27,159 nucleotides of DNA from Acidimicrobiaceae bacterium. Lineage in GTDB: Bacteria; Actinomycetota; Acidimicrobiia; Acidimicrobiales; Acidimicrobiaceae. A model generated the notes under the pieces. It made no database searches. It was given only the letters and a program-made list of their open reading frames with translations, and was not told the DNA's origin. Below are positions 7,545 through 15,676 of the stretch, piece after piece. Both the position numbers and the translations under genes were made by a program. Each line of letters starts with the position of its first letter. Position 1 is the first letter of the stretch. Location: contig JABEUO010000159.1 of the NCBI GenBank assembly GCA_013044415.1, forward strand, positions 1 to 27,159. The letters are read 5' to 3'.

Positions 7545-9259
7545 TTCTTCTCCATTTCTTGGGGGCCTATGACGATCTCGTCATTGGTCTTACCCGCCGG
7601 TACCATCGGGAATACCTTCTCCCACGTGTCCGTCCTGAAGTCGATGACCACCGGACGATCATTGATCGAGTTCGCCTTCTCGATGGCGACTTGAACTTCG
7701 TCGGCACTGTCGACCCTTATCCCGACGCATCCCATCGCCTCCGCCCACTTGACATAGTCGGGAAGGTCAGGAGAGAGGTAGACCTCCGAATAACGCTGGT
7801 CGTAGAACATCTCCTGCCACTGCCTCACCATTCCCAAGTAGGCGTTATTCAATATGGCAACCTTTATCGGAATCCTCTCGGCGGTGGCGGTTACGAGTTC
7901 TTGCGCCGTCATCTGGAAGCAGCCGTCGCCATCGATGGCCCAAACTACCTTGTCGGGCCTACCGACTTTCGCTCCGAGAGCCGCCGGGACGGCGAAACCC
8001 ATAGTTCCAAGGCCGCCCGAATTCACCCAAGTATTTGGGTGATTGAACTTCCAGAACTGTGACGCCCACATCTGGTGTTGACCAACCCCCGACACCACGA
8101 TTGTGTCTGGTGGAGCCATCTGCCTCAGTCTTTCGATGACGTACTGTGGCTTTAGTGGACGACCACTTGGATCCTGCTGGTAGGTCAAGGGGAACTTCTC
8201 CCGCCAGGTCGCTAGCTCGGCTATCCACGGCTCCAGCTGAGCTTTTATATCGACTTTGAGCTTCTTGATCTCCTTTGTCAACTCCGGAATCACGAGCTTC
8301 AAGTCCCCGACTATGGGTACGTCTGGGTTTCTTATCTTGCCGAGTTCGGCGGGATCGATATCGACATGAATGACCTTGGCGTATGGAGCAAAGCCTGCGA
8401 CGTTTCCCGTGACTCGGTCATCGAATCGTGCCCCCAAGGTAATTAACAGGTCCGACTTCTGCATCGAGGTCACCGCTGTGTAGTTTCCGTGCATCCCGGG
8501 CATCCCGAGACAGAGTGGGTTGTCGTCAGGGAAGGCACCCCTCGCCATAAGGGTCGTCACGACCGGAATCCCACAATGCTCCGCCAGGGTCAAAAGCTCC
8601 TTGGTGGCATCCGCCCTGAGCACCCCTCCACCTACATAGAGAACGGGCCGGAGGGCCTTTGAGATCAGTTTTGCGGCTTCTTGGATCATTTTTGGATGAC
8701 CCTTTAGTGTCGGCTTATATCCCGGCAGGTCGACGCTCTCGGGCCAGTACCACTCCATCAACTGATTAGAGACATCCTTCGGCAGGTCGATCAGCACCGG
8801 ACCGGGCCGTCCGGTCGTCGCTACGTGGAAAGCCTCCCGTACGACGGTCGGGATCTGCGAAGCATCGGTGACCAGCCAGTTATGCTTGGTCACGCTCATA
8901 GTTATCCCGGTAGTGTCGGCCTCTTGAAAGGCGTCAGTGCCTATCAAAGTCGTCCCTACCTGCCCGGTGATCACGACCAGTGGTATCGAATCCATATATG
9001 CGTCGGCTAGAGCGGTGACGATATTCGTCGCTGCGGGCCCCGAGGTGACCATCGCAACCCCCGGCCGACCGGTAACGTGGGCGTACCCCTCGGCGGCGTG
9101 ACCAGCACCCTGTTCATGCCGGACCAAGATATGCCTGATGGTCGAGTCCAAAAGTGGGTCATAAACTGGAAGAATGGCCCCTCCGGGAAGGCCGAATATG
9201 ACCTCCACCTGCTCCATCTCAAGACTTTTGATCAGCGCCTGGGCACCTGTCAGTTGCAT
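7541..9259 (-). CDS. ilvB: acetolactate synthase large (catalytic) subunit
   Basis: Thiamine-diphosphate enzyme that condenses two pyruvates, or pyruvate with 2-oxobutyrate, the first common step of branched-chain amino-acid synthesis. The catalytic Glu49 is in RHEQGAGHAAEGYA. The central FAD-binding-type domain includes LGARFDDRVTG. The ThDP/Mg2+ motif is GDGC (444-447) closing with Asn471-Asn472. At 572 residues it is full length. ATG 9259 has a strong GAGGAG 8 nt upstream. It is the first large gene after a 300-nt leader with a leader peptide and terminator, so expression is probably attenuation-controlled. Confidence 0.98.
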   Translation of the reverse strand: MQLTGAQALIKSLEMEQVEVIFGLPGGAILPVYDPLLDSTIRHILVRHEQGAGHAAEGYAHVTGRPGVAMVTSGPAATNIVTALADAYMDSIPLVVITGQVGTTLIGTDAFQEADTTGITMSVTKHNWLVTDASQIPTVVREAFHVATTGRPGPVLIDLPKDVSNQLMEWYWPESVDLPGYKPTLKGHPKMIQEAAKLISKALRPVLYVGGGVLRADATKELLTLAEHCGIPVVTTLMARGAFPDDNPLCLGMPGMHGNYTAVTSMQKSDLLITLGARFDDRVTGNVAGFAPYAKVIHVDIDPAELGKIRNPDVPIVGDLKLVIPELTKEIKKLKVDIKAQLEPWIAELATWREKFPLTYQQDPSGRPLKPQYVIERLRQMAPPDTIVVSGVGQHQMWASQFWKFNHPNTWVNSGGLGTMGFAVPAALGAKVGRPDKVVWAIDGDGCFQMTAQELVTATAERIPIKVAILNNAYLGMVRQWQEMFYDQRYSEVYLSPDLPDYVKWAEAMGCVGIRVDSADEVQVAIEKANSINDRPVVIDFRTDTWEKVFPMVPAGKTNDEIVIGPQEMEKK

Positions 9260-9348
9260 CTTGCCGACTCCTCAAAGCTAGAACTTCGGCCCCAATCTGG
9301 GTGCCGCCACACTGCACTCGATCGCCATCTAACGACGACCTACCCTAT

Positions 9349-9368
9349 TCCGCCGAAACTTTGGCGGA
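9349..9368 (-). other. hairpin in the ilvB 5' leader
   Basis: TCCGCC (9349-9354) and GGCGGA (9363-9368) form a 6-bp stem, with AAA/TTT able to extend pairing into the loop. It lies between the attenuator terminator and the ilvB ribosome-binding site. A further stem GTGGT/ACCAC lies at 9415-9426. Neither has a T-run on the minus strand, so they are not terminators. Confidence 0.4.
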
Positions 9369-9441
9369 GACAATCAAGACCACTTTCGTCTTAGAAGCTC
9401 CACTTCCTCAGGTCGTGGTTTACCACTTGGTGCGGATAAAC

Positions 9442-9468
9442 AAAAAGACCTCCCCGAGGGGGAGGTCT
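9442..9468 (-). terminator. intrinsic terminator (attenuator) ahead of ilvB
   Basis: AGACCTCCCC and GGGGAGGTCT form a perfect 10-bp stem with a 3-nt loop (9446-9468). On the minus strand it is followed by a T run (9446-9442) and then GTTTA. It stands inside the ilvB leader, 42 nt after the reading frame of the branched-chain leader peptide begins its terminal segment. It therefore reads as a conditional attenuator, while also able to insulate ilvD from ilvBNC. Confidence 0.92.
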
Positions 9469-9469
9469 A

Positions 9470-9498
9470 GTAGCGCACCGGGTAACCCGCTACGCTAC
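9470..9498 (-). promoter_or_regulatory. pause/anti-terminator candidate hairpin with two alternative partners
   Basis: GTAGCG (9470-9475 on +) can pair with CGCTAC at either 9488-9493 or 9493-9498, two overlapping copies. An inner CGGGT/ACCCG helix strengthens it. The second copy contains the stop codon of the leader peptide (9495-9497), so a ribosome parked at the stop or on the Val-Val-Leu codons would change which pairing forms. I do not see one clearly dominant anti-terminator helix. Confidence 0.5.
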
Positions 9499-9536
9499 GA
9501 AGGAAGTACTACGATCTCTGAGGCGAAATTTGCCAT
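9495..9536 (-). CDS. ilvBNC leader peptide MANFASEIVVLPS
   Basis: A 13-codon ORF on the minus strand with consecutive ATC-GTA-GTA-CTT codons (Ile-Val-Val-Leu) just before its stop. It lies 27 nt upstream of a strong intrinsic terminator and 277 nt upstream of ilvB. Its ATG is exactly 6 nt after a TAGTAT -10 box, so transcription would start on or next to the A of the ATG: a leaderless leader gene. Established parallel: ilvBNC leaders in Corynebacterium carry Ile/Val/Leu codons ahead of a terminator. Starvation for charged Ile, Val or Leu tRNA should stall the ribosome here and permit readthrough. Confidence 0.85.
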   Translation of the reverse strand: MANFASEIVVLPS

Positions 9537-9542
9537 AACGAC

Positions 9543-9548
9543 ATACTA
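9543..9548 (-). promoter_or_regulatory. -10 box of the ilv leader promoter
   Basis: TAGTAT on the minus strand matches TATAAT at 4 of 6 positions and fits TANNNT. It is spaced 6 nt from the leader-peptide ATG, the normal distance from -10 to the start point. No good -35 was found 16-18 nt upstream. It lies in the 30 bp between the ilvD stop and the leader peptide. Confidence 0.6.
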
Positions 9549-9566
9549 GACGCTAATAAAACGCCT

Positions 9567-11276
9567 CTAGGCCCCGGTGACGGCACCTATTTCCGCTCCT
9601 TTAACTAATTTTGCGTACTTGGCCAAAAATCCGCGGGTGTACTTCGGCTCCGGATGGGTCACTTTGGCCCGCCTAGCTTCGAGGTCTTTCTGATCGACAA
9701 TAAGGTCCAAAGTGTGCCGCTTTACGTCGATGACTATCCTGTCCCCATCTTGTACGACGGCAATCGGTCCCATGTCGACGGCTTCGGGTGAGACGTGCCC
9801 TATGCAGAGGCCGTGTGTTCCGCCGGAAAATCTTCCGTCGGTAACCAGCGCCGAGTCGGCGCCCCTGCCCGCACCCTTCATTGCTCCGGTAACTGCGAGC
9901 ATCTCGCGCATTCCGGGGCCGCCCTTTGGACCCTCGTAACGAATGACCACGACGGTATTGGGCTCGATCTCGCCGGCCAATATCGCATCGAGGGCGGCTT
10001 CTTCTCCGTTGAAGACCCTCGCCGTACCCTCAAAATAGTCGACGTCGATACCCGCCACTTTCACCACCGAGCCCTTTGGGGCCAATGAGCCAGTCAGGAT
10101 TGCTATACCCCCGACTTCATGGATCGGGTTGTCTAGGTCGTGGATGACGACCCCGTCTGGCTTGGGTGGCTTGAGCGCGTCGAGGTTCTCACCCATCGTC
10201 CTGCCACTTACCGTCAGAACGTCTAGGTTGAGTAATCCCCTGCTCGCTAGTTCCTGAAGCACTACCGGTATCCCCCCAATGGCTTCGATGTCACTCATGT
10301 GAAACTTCCCATGCGGCTTGGTATCTGCGATATGGGGTACCCTCTTGGCGATCCGATTGAAATCATCTAGGGTCAGGTCGACCTCGGCCTCAAAGGCTAT
10401 CGCCATCAGGTGAAGCACTGCATTTGTCGATCCACCCAGTGCCATCACGGCTGAGATAGCGTTCTCGAATGCGGCCTTGGTCAGGATCTTCCTGGTAGTA
10501 ATCCCCTCAACCAACAAGTTGACCGCCATCTCACCCGACTGGAAGGCAAAATCGGTCCGCTTCCTGTCCACCGCCGGGGCAGATGCGGATCCGAGGATAC
10601 TCATCCCCAGTGCCTCTGCGACCGAAGCCATCGTATTGGCGGTAAACATTCCACCGCAGCTCCCTATGGTCGGGCATGCGTTCCGCTCGATAAGGGAGAG
10701 TTCCTCATCGGTCAATCCACCTGCGGAGTAGGATCCGACCGCTTCGAATACGTCTACCAGGTCGATGGACTTGCCATTTAGGTGTCCCGGCAGGATAGTA
10801 CCGCCGTAAAGAAAGACAGAGGGTACGTTTGAACGGGCAGCCGCCATCAGCATCCCCGGAAGCGACTTATCGCATCCGGCGAGGGTTACCATAGCGTCAA
10901 ATCCTTCGGCGTGCATCATCGCTTCAACCGAATCGCAAATTATCTCCCTGGAGACCAACGACGCCTTCATCCCCTCAAAGCCCATCGATATTCCGTCGGA
11001 TACCGCTATGGTGGAGAACTCAAAGGGGTAACCGCCAGCGCTGCGAATTCCCAGTTTGGCGTGTCGCGTAAGCTCGGCGAGGGACATGTTGCACGGGGTT
11101 ACGTCGTTGAAAGATGACGCCACCGCAACTTGCGGCTTTTGGAAGTCTCCGTCCTCCATCCCAACCGCCCTGAGCATCGCCCTGGCTGGCGCCCTGCGGT
11201 AGCCGTCCGTTACGACCTTGCTCGAGGGCCTCTTGTCCGAAAGGTCCCTATTCTGGCTCAATCTCACCACTCCCAA
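9567..11276 (-). CDS. ilvD: dihydroxy-acid dehydratase
   Basis: Dehydrates 2,3-dihydroxy-isovalerate or -methylvalerate to the 2-oxo acid, the step after IlvC. The iron-sulfur cysteines are Cys62 (TPCNM), Cys135 (AGCDKS) and Cys207 (GSCGGMFTANTM). Lys137 in GCDKS is the conserved lysine next to the cluster that is carbamylated in studied members. At 569 residues it is full length. The longest frame opens with TTG 11276, with GTG codons at 11270 and 11267 as alternatives. No strong Shine-Dalgarno decides among them, and conservation begins only near residue 20. A TATAAG box is present about 30 nt upstream. It is placed between gatB and the ilvBNC leader on the same strand. Confidence 0.97.
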   Translation of the reverse strand: MGVVRLSQNRDLSDKRPSSKVVTDGYRRAPARAMLRAVGMEDGDFQKPQVAVASSFNDVTPCNMSLAELTRHAKLGIRSAGGYPFEFSTIAVSDGISMGFEGMKASLVSREIICDSVEAMMHAEGFDAMVTLAGCDKSLPGMLMAAARSNVPSVFLYGGTILPGHLNGKSIDLVDVFEAVGSYSAGGLTDEELSLIERNACPTIGSCGGMFTANTMASVAEALGMSILGSASAPAVDRKRTDFAFQSGEMAVNLLVEGITTRKILTKAAFENAISAVMALGGSTNAVLHLMAIAFEAEVDLTLDDFNRIAKRVPHIADTKPHGKFHMSDIEAIGGIPVVLQELASRGLLNLDVLTVSGRTMGENLDALKPPKPDGVVIHDLDNPIHEVGGIAILTGSLAPKGSVVKVAGIDVDYFEGTARVFNGEEAALDAILAGEIEPNTVVVIRYEGPKGGPGMREMLAVTGAMKGAGRGADSALVTDGRFSGGTHGLCIGHVSPEAVDMGPIAVVQDGDRIVIDVKRHTLDLIVDQKDLEARRAKVTHPEPKYTRGFLAKYAKLVKGAEIGAVTGA

Positions 11277-11305
11277 ATTCGACTCTTTAAAGTTCTCTTC
11301 TGCAC

Positions 11306-11311
11306 CTTATA
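11306..11311 (-). promoter_or_regulatory. possible -10 box for ilvD
   Basis: TATAAG on the minus strand lies in the 66-bp gap between the gatB stop and the ilvD start, 30 nt upstream of TTG 11276. No convincing -35 box accompanies it, so ilvD may equally be read through from gatCAB. Confidence 0.3.
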
Positions 11312-11342
11312 TGTCTAAAGCCTCAGTCAGTGACCGCCTGCT

Positions 11343-12830
11343 TCAGCCTCGTTCCGCCAAGTTTCGCAAAATCCTAACGACTGCCTTTCCGTCGGCCTTT
11401 CCGGATGTCACCTTCATGATCTTGCCGACAAAGAAGCCTTGCAACTGGGACTCGCCGTTGATAAAACGCCCCCACTCCGCCGGATTCTGCTGGATTACCT
11501 CCTGGACCGTGCCGGTCAATTGATCCTCGCTCAGTTGGGAAATCCCTAACTTCTCTTGGGCATCCTTCGGCGAAATTAGGCTCTTCGCCACTTCTGATAG
11601 CATCGACTTAGCCTGGGTGGCGGATACGCCGCCTTCGGTCTCCATCCGCAAGATCTCGACGAACCAGGAGACCTCGAATCCTGGATCGAGCGGCGTCAAG
11701 CTGGCAAGCTCATTTGCGCATCGAGCTACCGCAATCTTCGGGTCAACTCCTGCATCCAGCGCAGACTTCACAAAGGGGTATAGGTCTACGGATATGGCCG
11801 TCTCGACCTGATCGTTGGTAGCGCTCAGCCCCAAGCCCGCAACTAGTCTCGCCCTCCTCTCACTGGGGAGTTCGCCAAGTTGAGACCTAAGCCCCTCGAT
11901 CCACTCTTCGCTCGGCCTCAGTGGCACGAGGTCCGGCTCGGGGAAGTATCTGTAATCCTCGGCCTCTTCCTTGTTCCTCAAGGCAACGGTCCGGCCGACG
12001 TTTTCATCCCAATGCCGGGTCTGCTGGGTGACCTTTTCACCCGCTAGATAAGCGTCAACCTGGCGACGAGCTTCGAAGGTGATCGCCCTCACCAAGGAGC
12101 GCAATGAGTTCAGGTTCTTGATCTCGCACCGGGTTCGAAAAGGCACCTCCCCAACTGGTCGGACCGAGACATTAGCGTCGACCCTGAGGGATCCCTCCTC
12201 CATCTTTCCATCCGATGCTCCGATAGCCACCAAGGTCGAGCGCAGTTCGCTGACGTATTCCCGGGCCTCTTCAGGGGAGGCAATATCGGGCCGCGAAACT
12301 ATCTCAACTAGTGGCACCCCACTCCGGTTGTAGTCGATAAGTGCCCGTTCCGCACCGTGTATCCTCCCAGAAGTCCCGCCTAGGTGGGTAATCTTTCCGG
12401 TGTCCTCCTCGACGTGCGCCCTTTCAATTCCGATCCTCTTCCCACTCGGGAGGACAAGGTATCCATCGGCATTCAAGGGTATGTCGTATTGAGAGATCTG
12501 AAAGTCCTTCGGCATATCGGGATAGAAGTAGTTCTTACGGTGGAAGATAGACGCCTGCACCTTCGCCGAAAGCGCCAGGCCGATCATAGCCGCTATCTCG
12601 AGTGCCCTCTCGTTTAGCACCGGGAGCGACCCCGGAAGGCCGAGACAGGTAGGGCAGACGTTGGTGTTGGCTTGCGCCCCAAAGACGTTTTCACATCCAC
12701 AGAAGAGTTTGGTCTTGGTCTTCAATTCGGTGTGGACTTCCAGCCCACAGACTAGTTCCCAGCCCTTGGGAAGGAATTCAGACCCTCCGCTAAGTGCCAG
12801 TTCGTCCGGGCTGACCTCAATGTTAGCCAT
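11343..12830 (-). CDS. gatB: aspartyl/glutamyl-tRNA amidotransferase subunit B
   Basis: Kinase and transamidase subunit of GatCAB, which converts Glu-tRNA-Gln and/or Asp-tRNA-Asn to the amide form. The N-terminal catalytic cradle opens with CGLEVHTEL and a zinc site formed by CGC...CPTC (residues 44-62). Conserved NLNSLR and EDYRYFPEPDL follow, then the helical and YqeY-type tail domains that bind tRNA. At 495 residues it is full length. ATG 12830 is preceded by an excellent AAGGAGG 9 nt upstream and overlaps the gatA TAA by 8 bp. Confidence 0.97.
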   Translation of the reverse strand: MANIEVSPDELALSGGSEFLPKGWELVCGLEVHTELKTKTKLFCGCENVFGAQANTNVCPTCLGLPGSLPVLNERALEIAAMIGLALSAKVQASIFHRKNYFYPDMPKDFQISQYDIPLNADGYLVLPSGKRIGIERAHVEEDTGKITHLGGTSGRIHGAERALIDYNRSGVPLVEIVSRPDIASPEEAREYVSELRSTLVAIGASDGKMEEGSLRVDANVSVRPVGEVPFRTRCEIKNLNSLRSLVRAITFEARRQVDAYLAGEKVTQQTRHWDENVGRTVALRNKEEAEDYRYFPEPDLVPLRPSEEWIEGLRSQLGELPSERRARLVAGLGLSATNDQVETAISVDLYPFVKSALDAGVDPKIAVARCANELASLTPLDPGFEVSWFVEILRMETEGGVSATQAKSMLSEVAKSLISPKDAQEKLGISQLSEDQLTGTVQEVIQQNPAEWGRFINGESQLQGFFVGKIMKVTSGKADGKAVVRILRNLAERG

Positions 12831-14295
12831 GAATTATCGCCTCCTTAATAGAGGGGTCGAGGGTCGGTACTCCACTTGCCGACTCCTCTAGTGCAAAGGC
12901 CAATCTAAACATCAGGTCTTCCCGAAGCGCCGGCGCCAACACCTGGACCCCGATTGGGAGGCCTTGGGAATCGAGAGCATAGGGCACAGACATCGCTGGG
13001 TGTCCCGCAAGGTTACTCGGGATGGTGCATACGTCGGAGAGGTACATCGCCAAAGGGTCGAGGGATCTCTCGCCAATTTTAAATGCCGTAGTAGGAGAAA
13101 CGGGGGAAATAAGCACGTCGACCCGCTGGTATGCCTGCTCAAATCCTGACTTGATTAGCGTCCTTACCTGCTGCGCCTTGGCATAATAGGCGTCGTAATA
13201 ACCCGAAGAGAGCGCATAAGTTCCGAGCATGATTCGCCTCTTTACCTCGGCGCCAAATCCCTTGGTCCTCGTCAGCACGTTGGTCTCTTCAATGTTCGAA
13301 CCCTCCACCCTGAGGCCAAAACGAACTCCATCAAAACGGGCCAGATTTGACGAAGCTTCTGCCGGGGCGATCAGATAGTAGGCCGAAAGTCCGAGTTTGG
13401 TCTCGGGGATGGAGATCTCAACGACCTCGGCACCTAGTCGGGCGAGTCCTTCGGCGGCGTCCCTTAGAGCACCAACGACCTCAGGGTCGCTGCCATCGAT
13501 GAATTCGGTGACGATACCGACACGCAAGCCCTCGATGGAGAGTCCTCTTTGTGCGCTGAGCGATCCCACCTCCTGGTCGTAGGAGGTTGAGTCCTTGGGA
13601 TCAAAACCCGATATCACCTCCAGTGTTATCGCCGAATCCATCACGCTGGAGGTGAAGGGCCCAATTTGATCCAAAGACGAGGCGAATGCTACCAGACCAT
13701 AACGAGAGACCCTGCCGTAGGTCGGCTTTACACCGACAACCCCGCACAAGGAAGCTGGCTGGCGGATGGAGCCACCGGTATCGGAACCAAGGGCAATCGG
13801 TACGATTCCAGCGGCGACACTCGAAGCAGACCCACCCGAGGAGCCGCCTGGCACCCTCGTGAGGTCGACCGGATTTAACGTAGGTCCAAAGGCCGAATTC
13901 TCAGTTGAAGAACCCATAGCGAACTCGTCGAGGTTCGTCTTGCCGACGATGATCGCCCCCTCGCTCTGGAGCAGTTTTGTCACCGTTGCGTCGTAGGGTG
14001 GATTCCAACCCTCCAAGATCTTCGAACCACAGGTTGTCGGCAGGCCAACTTTACACATGTTGTCCTTTAGGGCTATCGGAACACCGGCGAGACGACCCGG
14101 TGATCCACCCTTAGCGATTATCGAATCTATCCTCTCTGCCGCCTCGAGAGCACCCTCCCGATCTATGGCTAAAAAGGCGTTGAGCTTAGGGTTCAGGGCG
14201 TTGGCGTTGGAAATAGACCTTTCGATGACCGAGGTAGCCGTCACCTTCTGATCCCGCACCGACTCCGCTATTTCATAGGCACTCATCGTAGTCAC
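12823..14295 (-). CDS. gatA: aspartyl/glutamyl-tRNA amidotransferase subunit A
   Basis: Glutaminase subunit of GatCAB and a member of the amidase-signature family. The Ser-cisSer-Lys triad is visible as Lys77 (PIALKDN), Ser152 (PGGSSGGS) and Ser176 (DTGGSIRQP), in the family's usual spacing. The signature block continues with GVVGVKPTYGRVSRYG. At 490 residues it is full length. GTG 14295 forms a 4-bp GTGA overlap with the gatC stop. An in-frame ATG at 14286 is a three-codon-shorter alternative. Neither has a strong Shine-Dalgarno, so coupling to gatC favours the GTG. Confidence 0.97.
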   Translation of the reverse strand: MTTMSAYEIAESVRDQKVTATSVIERSISNANALNPKLNAFLAIDREGALEAAERIDSIIAKGGSPGRLAGVPIALKDNMCKVGLPTTCGSKILEGWNPPYDATVTKLLQSEGAIIVGKTNLDEFAMGSSTENSAFGPTLNPVDLTRVPGGSSGGSASSVAAGIVPIALGSDTGGSIRQPASLCGVVGVKPTYGRVSRYGLVAFASSLDQIGPFTSSVMDSAITLEVISGFDPKDSTSYDQEVGSLSAQRGLSIEGLRVGIVTEFIDGSDPEVVGALRDAAEGLARLGAEVVEISIPETKLGLSAYYLIAPAEASSNLARFDGVRFGLRVEGSNIEETNVLTRTKGFGAEVKRRIMLGTYALSSGYYDAYYAKAQQVRTLIKSGFEQAYQRVDVLISPVSPTTAFKIGERSLDPLAMYLSDVCTIPSNLAGHPAMSVPYALDSQGLPIGVQVLAPALREDLMFRLAFALEESASGVPTLDPSIKEAIIHG

Positions 14296-14594
14296 GACGG
14301 TTCGCCCAATACCGGTGGCACAGAAAACATGCCCTGCGCCTCGTCGGGAGCTTGGGATAACGCTTCTCGTTGGCTCAGGCCAGCGACGACAATATCCATT
14401 CTGGTTCGATTCGTCAGTCCTAGCGGATGGGCGGTGACCTCTAGGTCGTGGATGTCTAAGGACTCGATATCACTAGCGTGATCCAAAACCGAGGAGAGCT
14501 GGGAAGCGTAAAGTTCCGCCTCCTCGTCGGTCAACGAAAGTCGAGCGAGCATCGCCACATGGGCAACCTCTTTTGGAGAAATACGACTGGACAT
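14292..14594 (-). CDS. gatC: aspartyl/glutamyl-tRNA amidotransferase subunit C
   Basis: Small stabilising subunit that wraps the GatA-GatB interface. It shows the family opening KEVAHVAMLARLSLTDEE, a middle region QLSSVLDHASDIESLD, and a C-terminal segment ending near GMFSVPPVLGE (normally the FRVPxxL motif). At 100 residues it is typical. ATG 14594 has AGGA 8 nt upstream. It is first in gatCAB, so the operon promoter should lie in the 249-bp gap behind it. Confidence 0.95.
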   Translation of the reverse strand: MSSRISPKEVAHVAMLARLSLTDEEAELYASQLSSVLDHASDIESLDIHDLEVTAHPLGLTNRTRMDIVVAGLSQREALSQAPDEAQGMFSVPPVLGEPS

Positions 14595-14771
14595 GTCAGA
14601 GATCCTAAAGCCAAATATCTCCTCGTTGAGTAATTGAACCGCTGATTTTCATGCCCTAGGTACGATCCTGGGATTAATTATCAGTATTTACCGCCGCATC
14701 GATCATTAGTCGGCCCGAATACTGCCGCCGCTTCAGCCAAGTGGACCTATTGTGAAGGACCACTCGCAATC
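14595..14771 (-). promoter_or_regulatory. gatCAB upstream region
   Basis: No gene was found here. On the minus strand TGATAAT (GATAAT at about -70 from gatC) resembles an extended -10 box, without a clear -35. AAATATCTCC near 14612 gives a GGAGATATTT on the minus strand too far from the ATG to be its ribosome site. The 19-bp tandem array lies immediately upstream. Confidence 0.25.
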
Positions 14772-14847
14772 AAGCTTTGATTTACTTCATAGGCTTTGAT
14801 TTAGCTCATAGGCTTTGATTTAGCTCATAGGCTTTGGGTTATCTCAT
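14772..14847 (-). repeat. four tandem 19-bp repeats
   Basis: On the plus strand, AGGCTTTGATTTAGCTCAT occurs twice identically (14791-14809, 14810-14828). It is flanked by AAGCTTTGATTTACTTCAT (14772-14790) and AGGCTTTGGGTTATCTCAT (14829-14847). The last unit overlaps the stop codon of the hydrolase gene. There are no spacers, so it is not a CRISPR array. It is a minisatellite between the hydrolase and gatC that could also serve as repeated protein-binding sites. Confidence 0.9.
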
Positions 14848-15584
14848 AGATTGGCCCTAATCCACTCGAGGGACCTTTGGGTAATGAATTCCGAATCATT
14901 GTCGACGGTAGCGACGTGATAGGAGTCCTTGAGCCAGATCCTTTCGATCTTGGCTCCATATTTTGAGACTAAAAAGTCAGAGGTGGAAGTAGGCACTACG
15001 TGGTCTTCAACCGAATTGAATAACAGAGCCGGAACCTTGATCGACGGGAGTCCCTCCACTATCTCATCAAATGATTCGAAAAGTGATATCGCCGCTTCGA
15101 TGGGGGTTTCCGGGTAGGAGGGTTCGCTTATCCCCTCCTTTTTGATGTCGGAACCCACCGCCGGCAGGAACTTGTTACCACCTTCGACGAGCGACCTCGC
15201 AAGGTCAAAAAAACTTGCGGCGGGGGGTTCGATGGCCGGATTAATCATAATGAGACCCTTGAGTTCGTCAAAGGTAACCCCGGCCTTCAACGTCAGGGTA
15301 CCTCCCATCGACAGGCCCATGACAAAAGTTGGAAGTCCCTCTGCGATCACCCGCTCGATTGCTGACGACGCCTCTTTCCACCAATGGTCGAAACGGGTTT
15401 CCGCCAGGTCGTCGACCGTCGTACCATGTCCTGGTAGCAACGGCACTTCTACCCTGAATCCCTCGGCTATCAGGGCATCTACCTGGGGAATAAAGCTCGC
15501 TGGGGAGCCGGTGAAGCCGTGGAGGACAACGACCGCCGCCTCTTTACCCCCAAAGCTGCAGCCGTGATCAAAGCCTACTGACAT
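14844..15584 (-). CDS. alpha/beta-hydrolase, carboxylesterase or monoacylglycerol-lipase type
   Basis: Cytosolic serine hydrolase resembling the Est30 carboxylesterase family. Numbered from ATG 15584, it shows the oxyanion-loop motif LHGFTGSP, the nucleophile elbow GLSMGG with Ser92, the acid Asp194 in SVEDHVVP and the base His223 in DSYHVATVDND. The lid region includes the WWKE typical of this group. A longer frame from TTG 15596 exists, but GGAGG is 5 nt before the ATG and would lie inside the coding region of the longer form, so ATG 15584 (246 residues) is preferred. Its physiological ester is not evident. Its neighbours (redox operon upstream, gatCAB downstream) give no pathway clue. Confidence 0.9.
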   Translation of the reverse strand: MSVGFDHGCSFGGKEAAVVVLHGFTGSPASFIPQVDALIAEGFRVEVPLLPGHGTTVDDLAETRFDHWWKEASSAIERVIAEGLPTFVMGLSMGGTLTLKAGVTFDELKGLIMINPAIEPPAASFFDLARSLVEGGNKFLPAVGSDIKKEGISEPSYPETPIEAAISLFESFDEIVEGLPSIKVPALLFNSVEDHVVPTSTSDFLVSKYGAKIERIWLKDSYHVATVDNDSEFITQRSLEWIRANL

Positions 15585-15626
15585 AGTGACCTCCAAAAAG
15601 AGACAAAAGGGCCGGGGCGCATCCCC

Positions 15627-15658
15627 AATACAAAGCTAACAATATCCCATGGTTAGCT
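15627..15658 (-). terminator. weak terminator candidate after the ferredoxin gene
   Basis: AGCTAAC (15634-15640) and GTTAGCT (15652-15658) pair around an 11-nt loop. On the minus strand the stem is followed by TTGTATT. It lies 19 bp past the ferredoxin stop and before the hydrolase start. The stem is AT-rich and the T-run is interrupted, so confidence is modest. Confidence 0.4.
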
Positions 15659-15676
15659 CAGTGGGCGGTCGCCATG

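Noticed and set aside
9509..9544. Alternative leader ORF MSLWQISPQRS from ATG 9544
   Set aside because: It overlaps the -10 box and start region, and has no run of branched-chain codons. The ATG 9536 frame with IVVL at the regulatory position fits far better.
14772..14847. CRISPR array
   Set aside because: The 19-bp units are directly adjacent, without unique spacers, and no cas-like gene is present.
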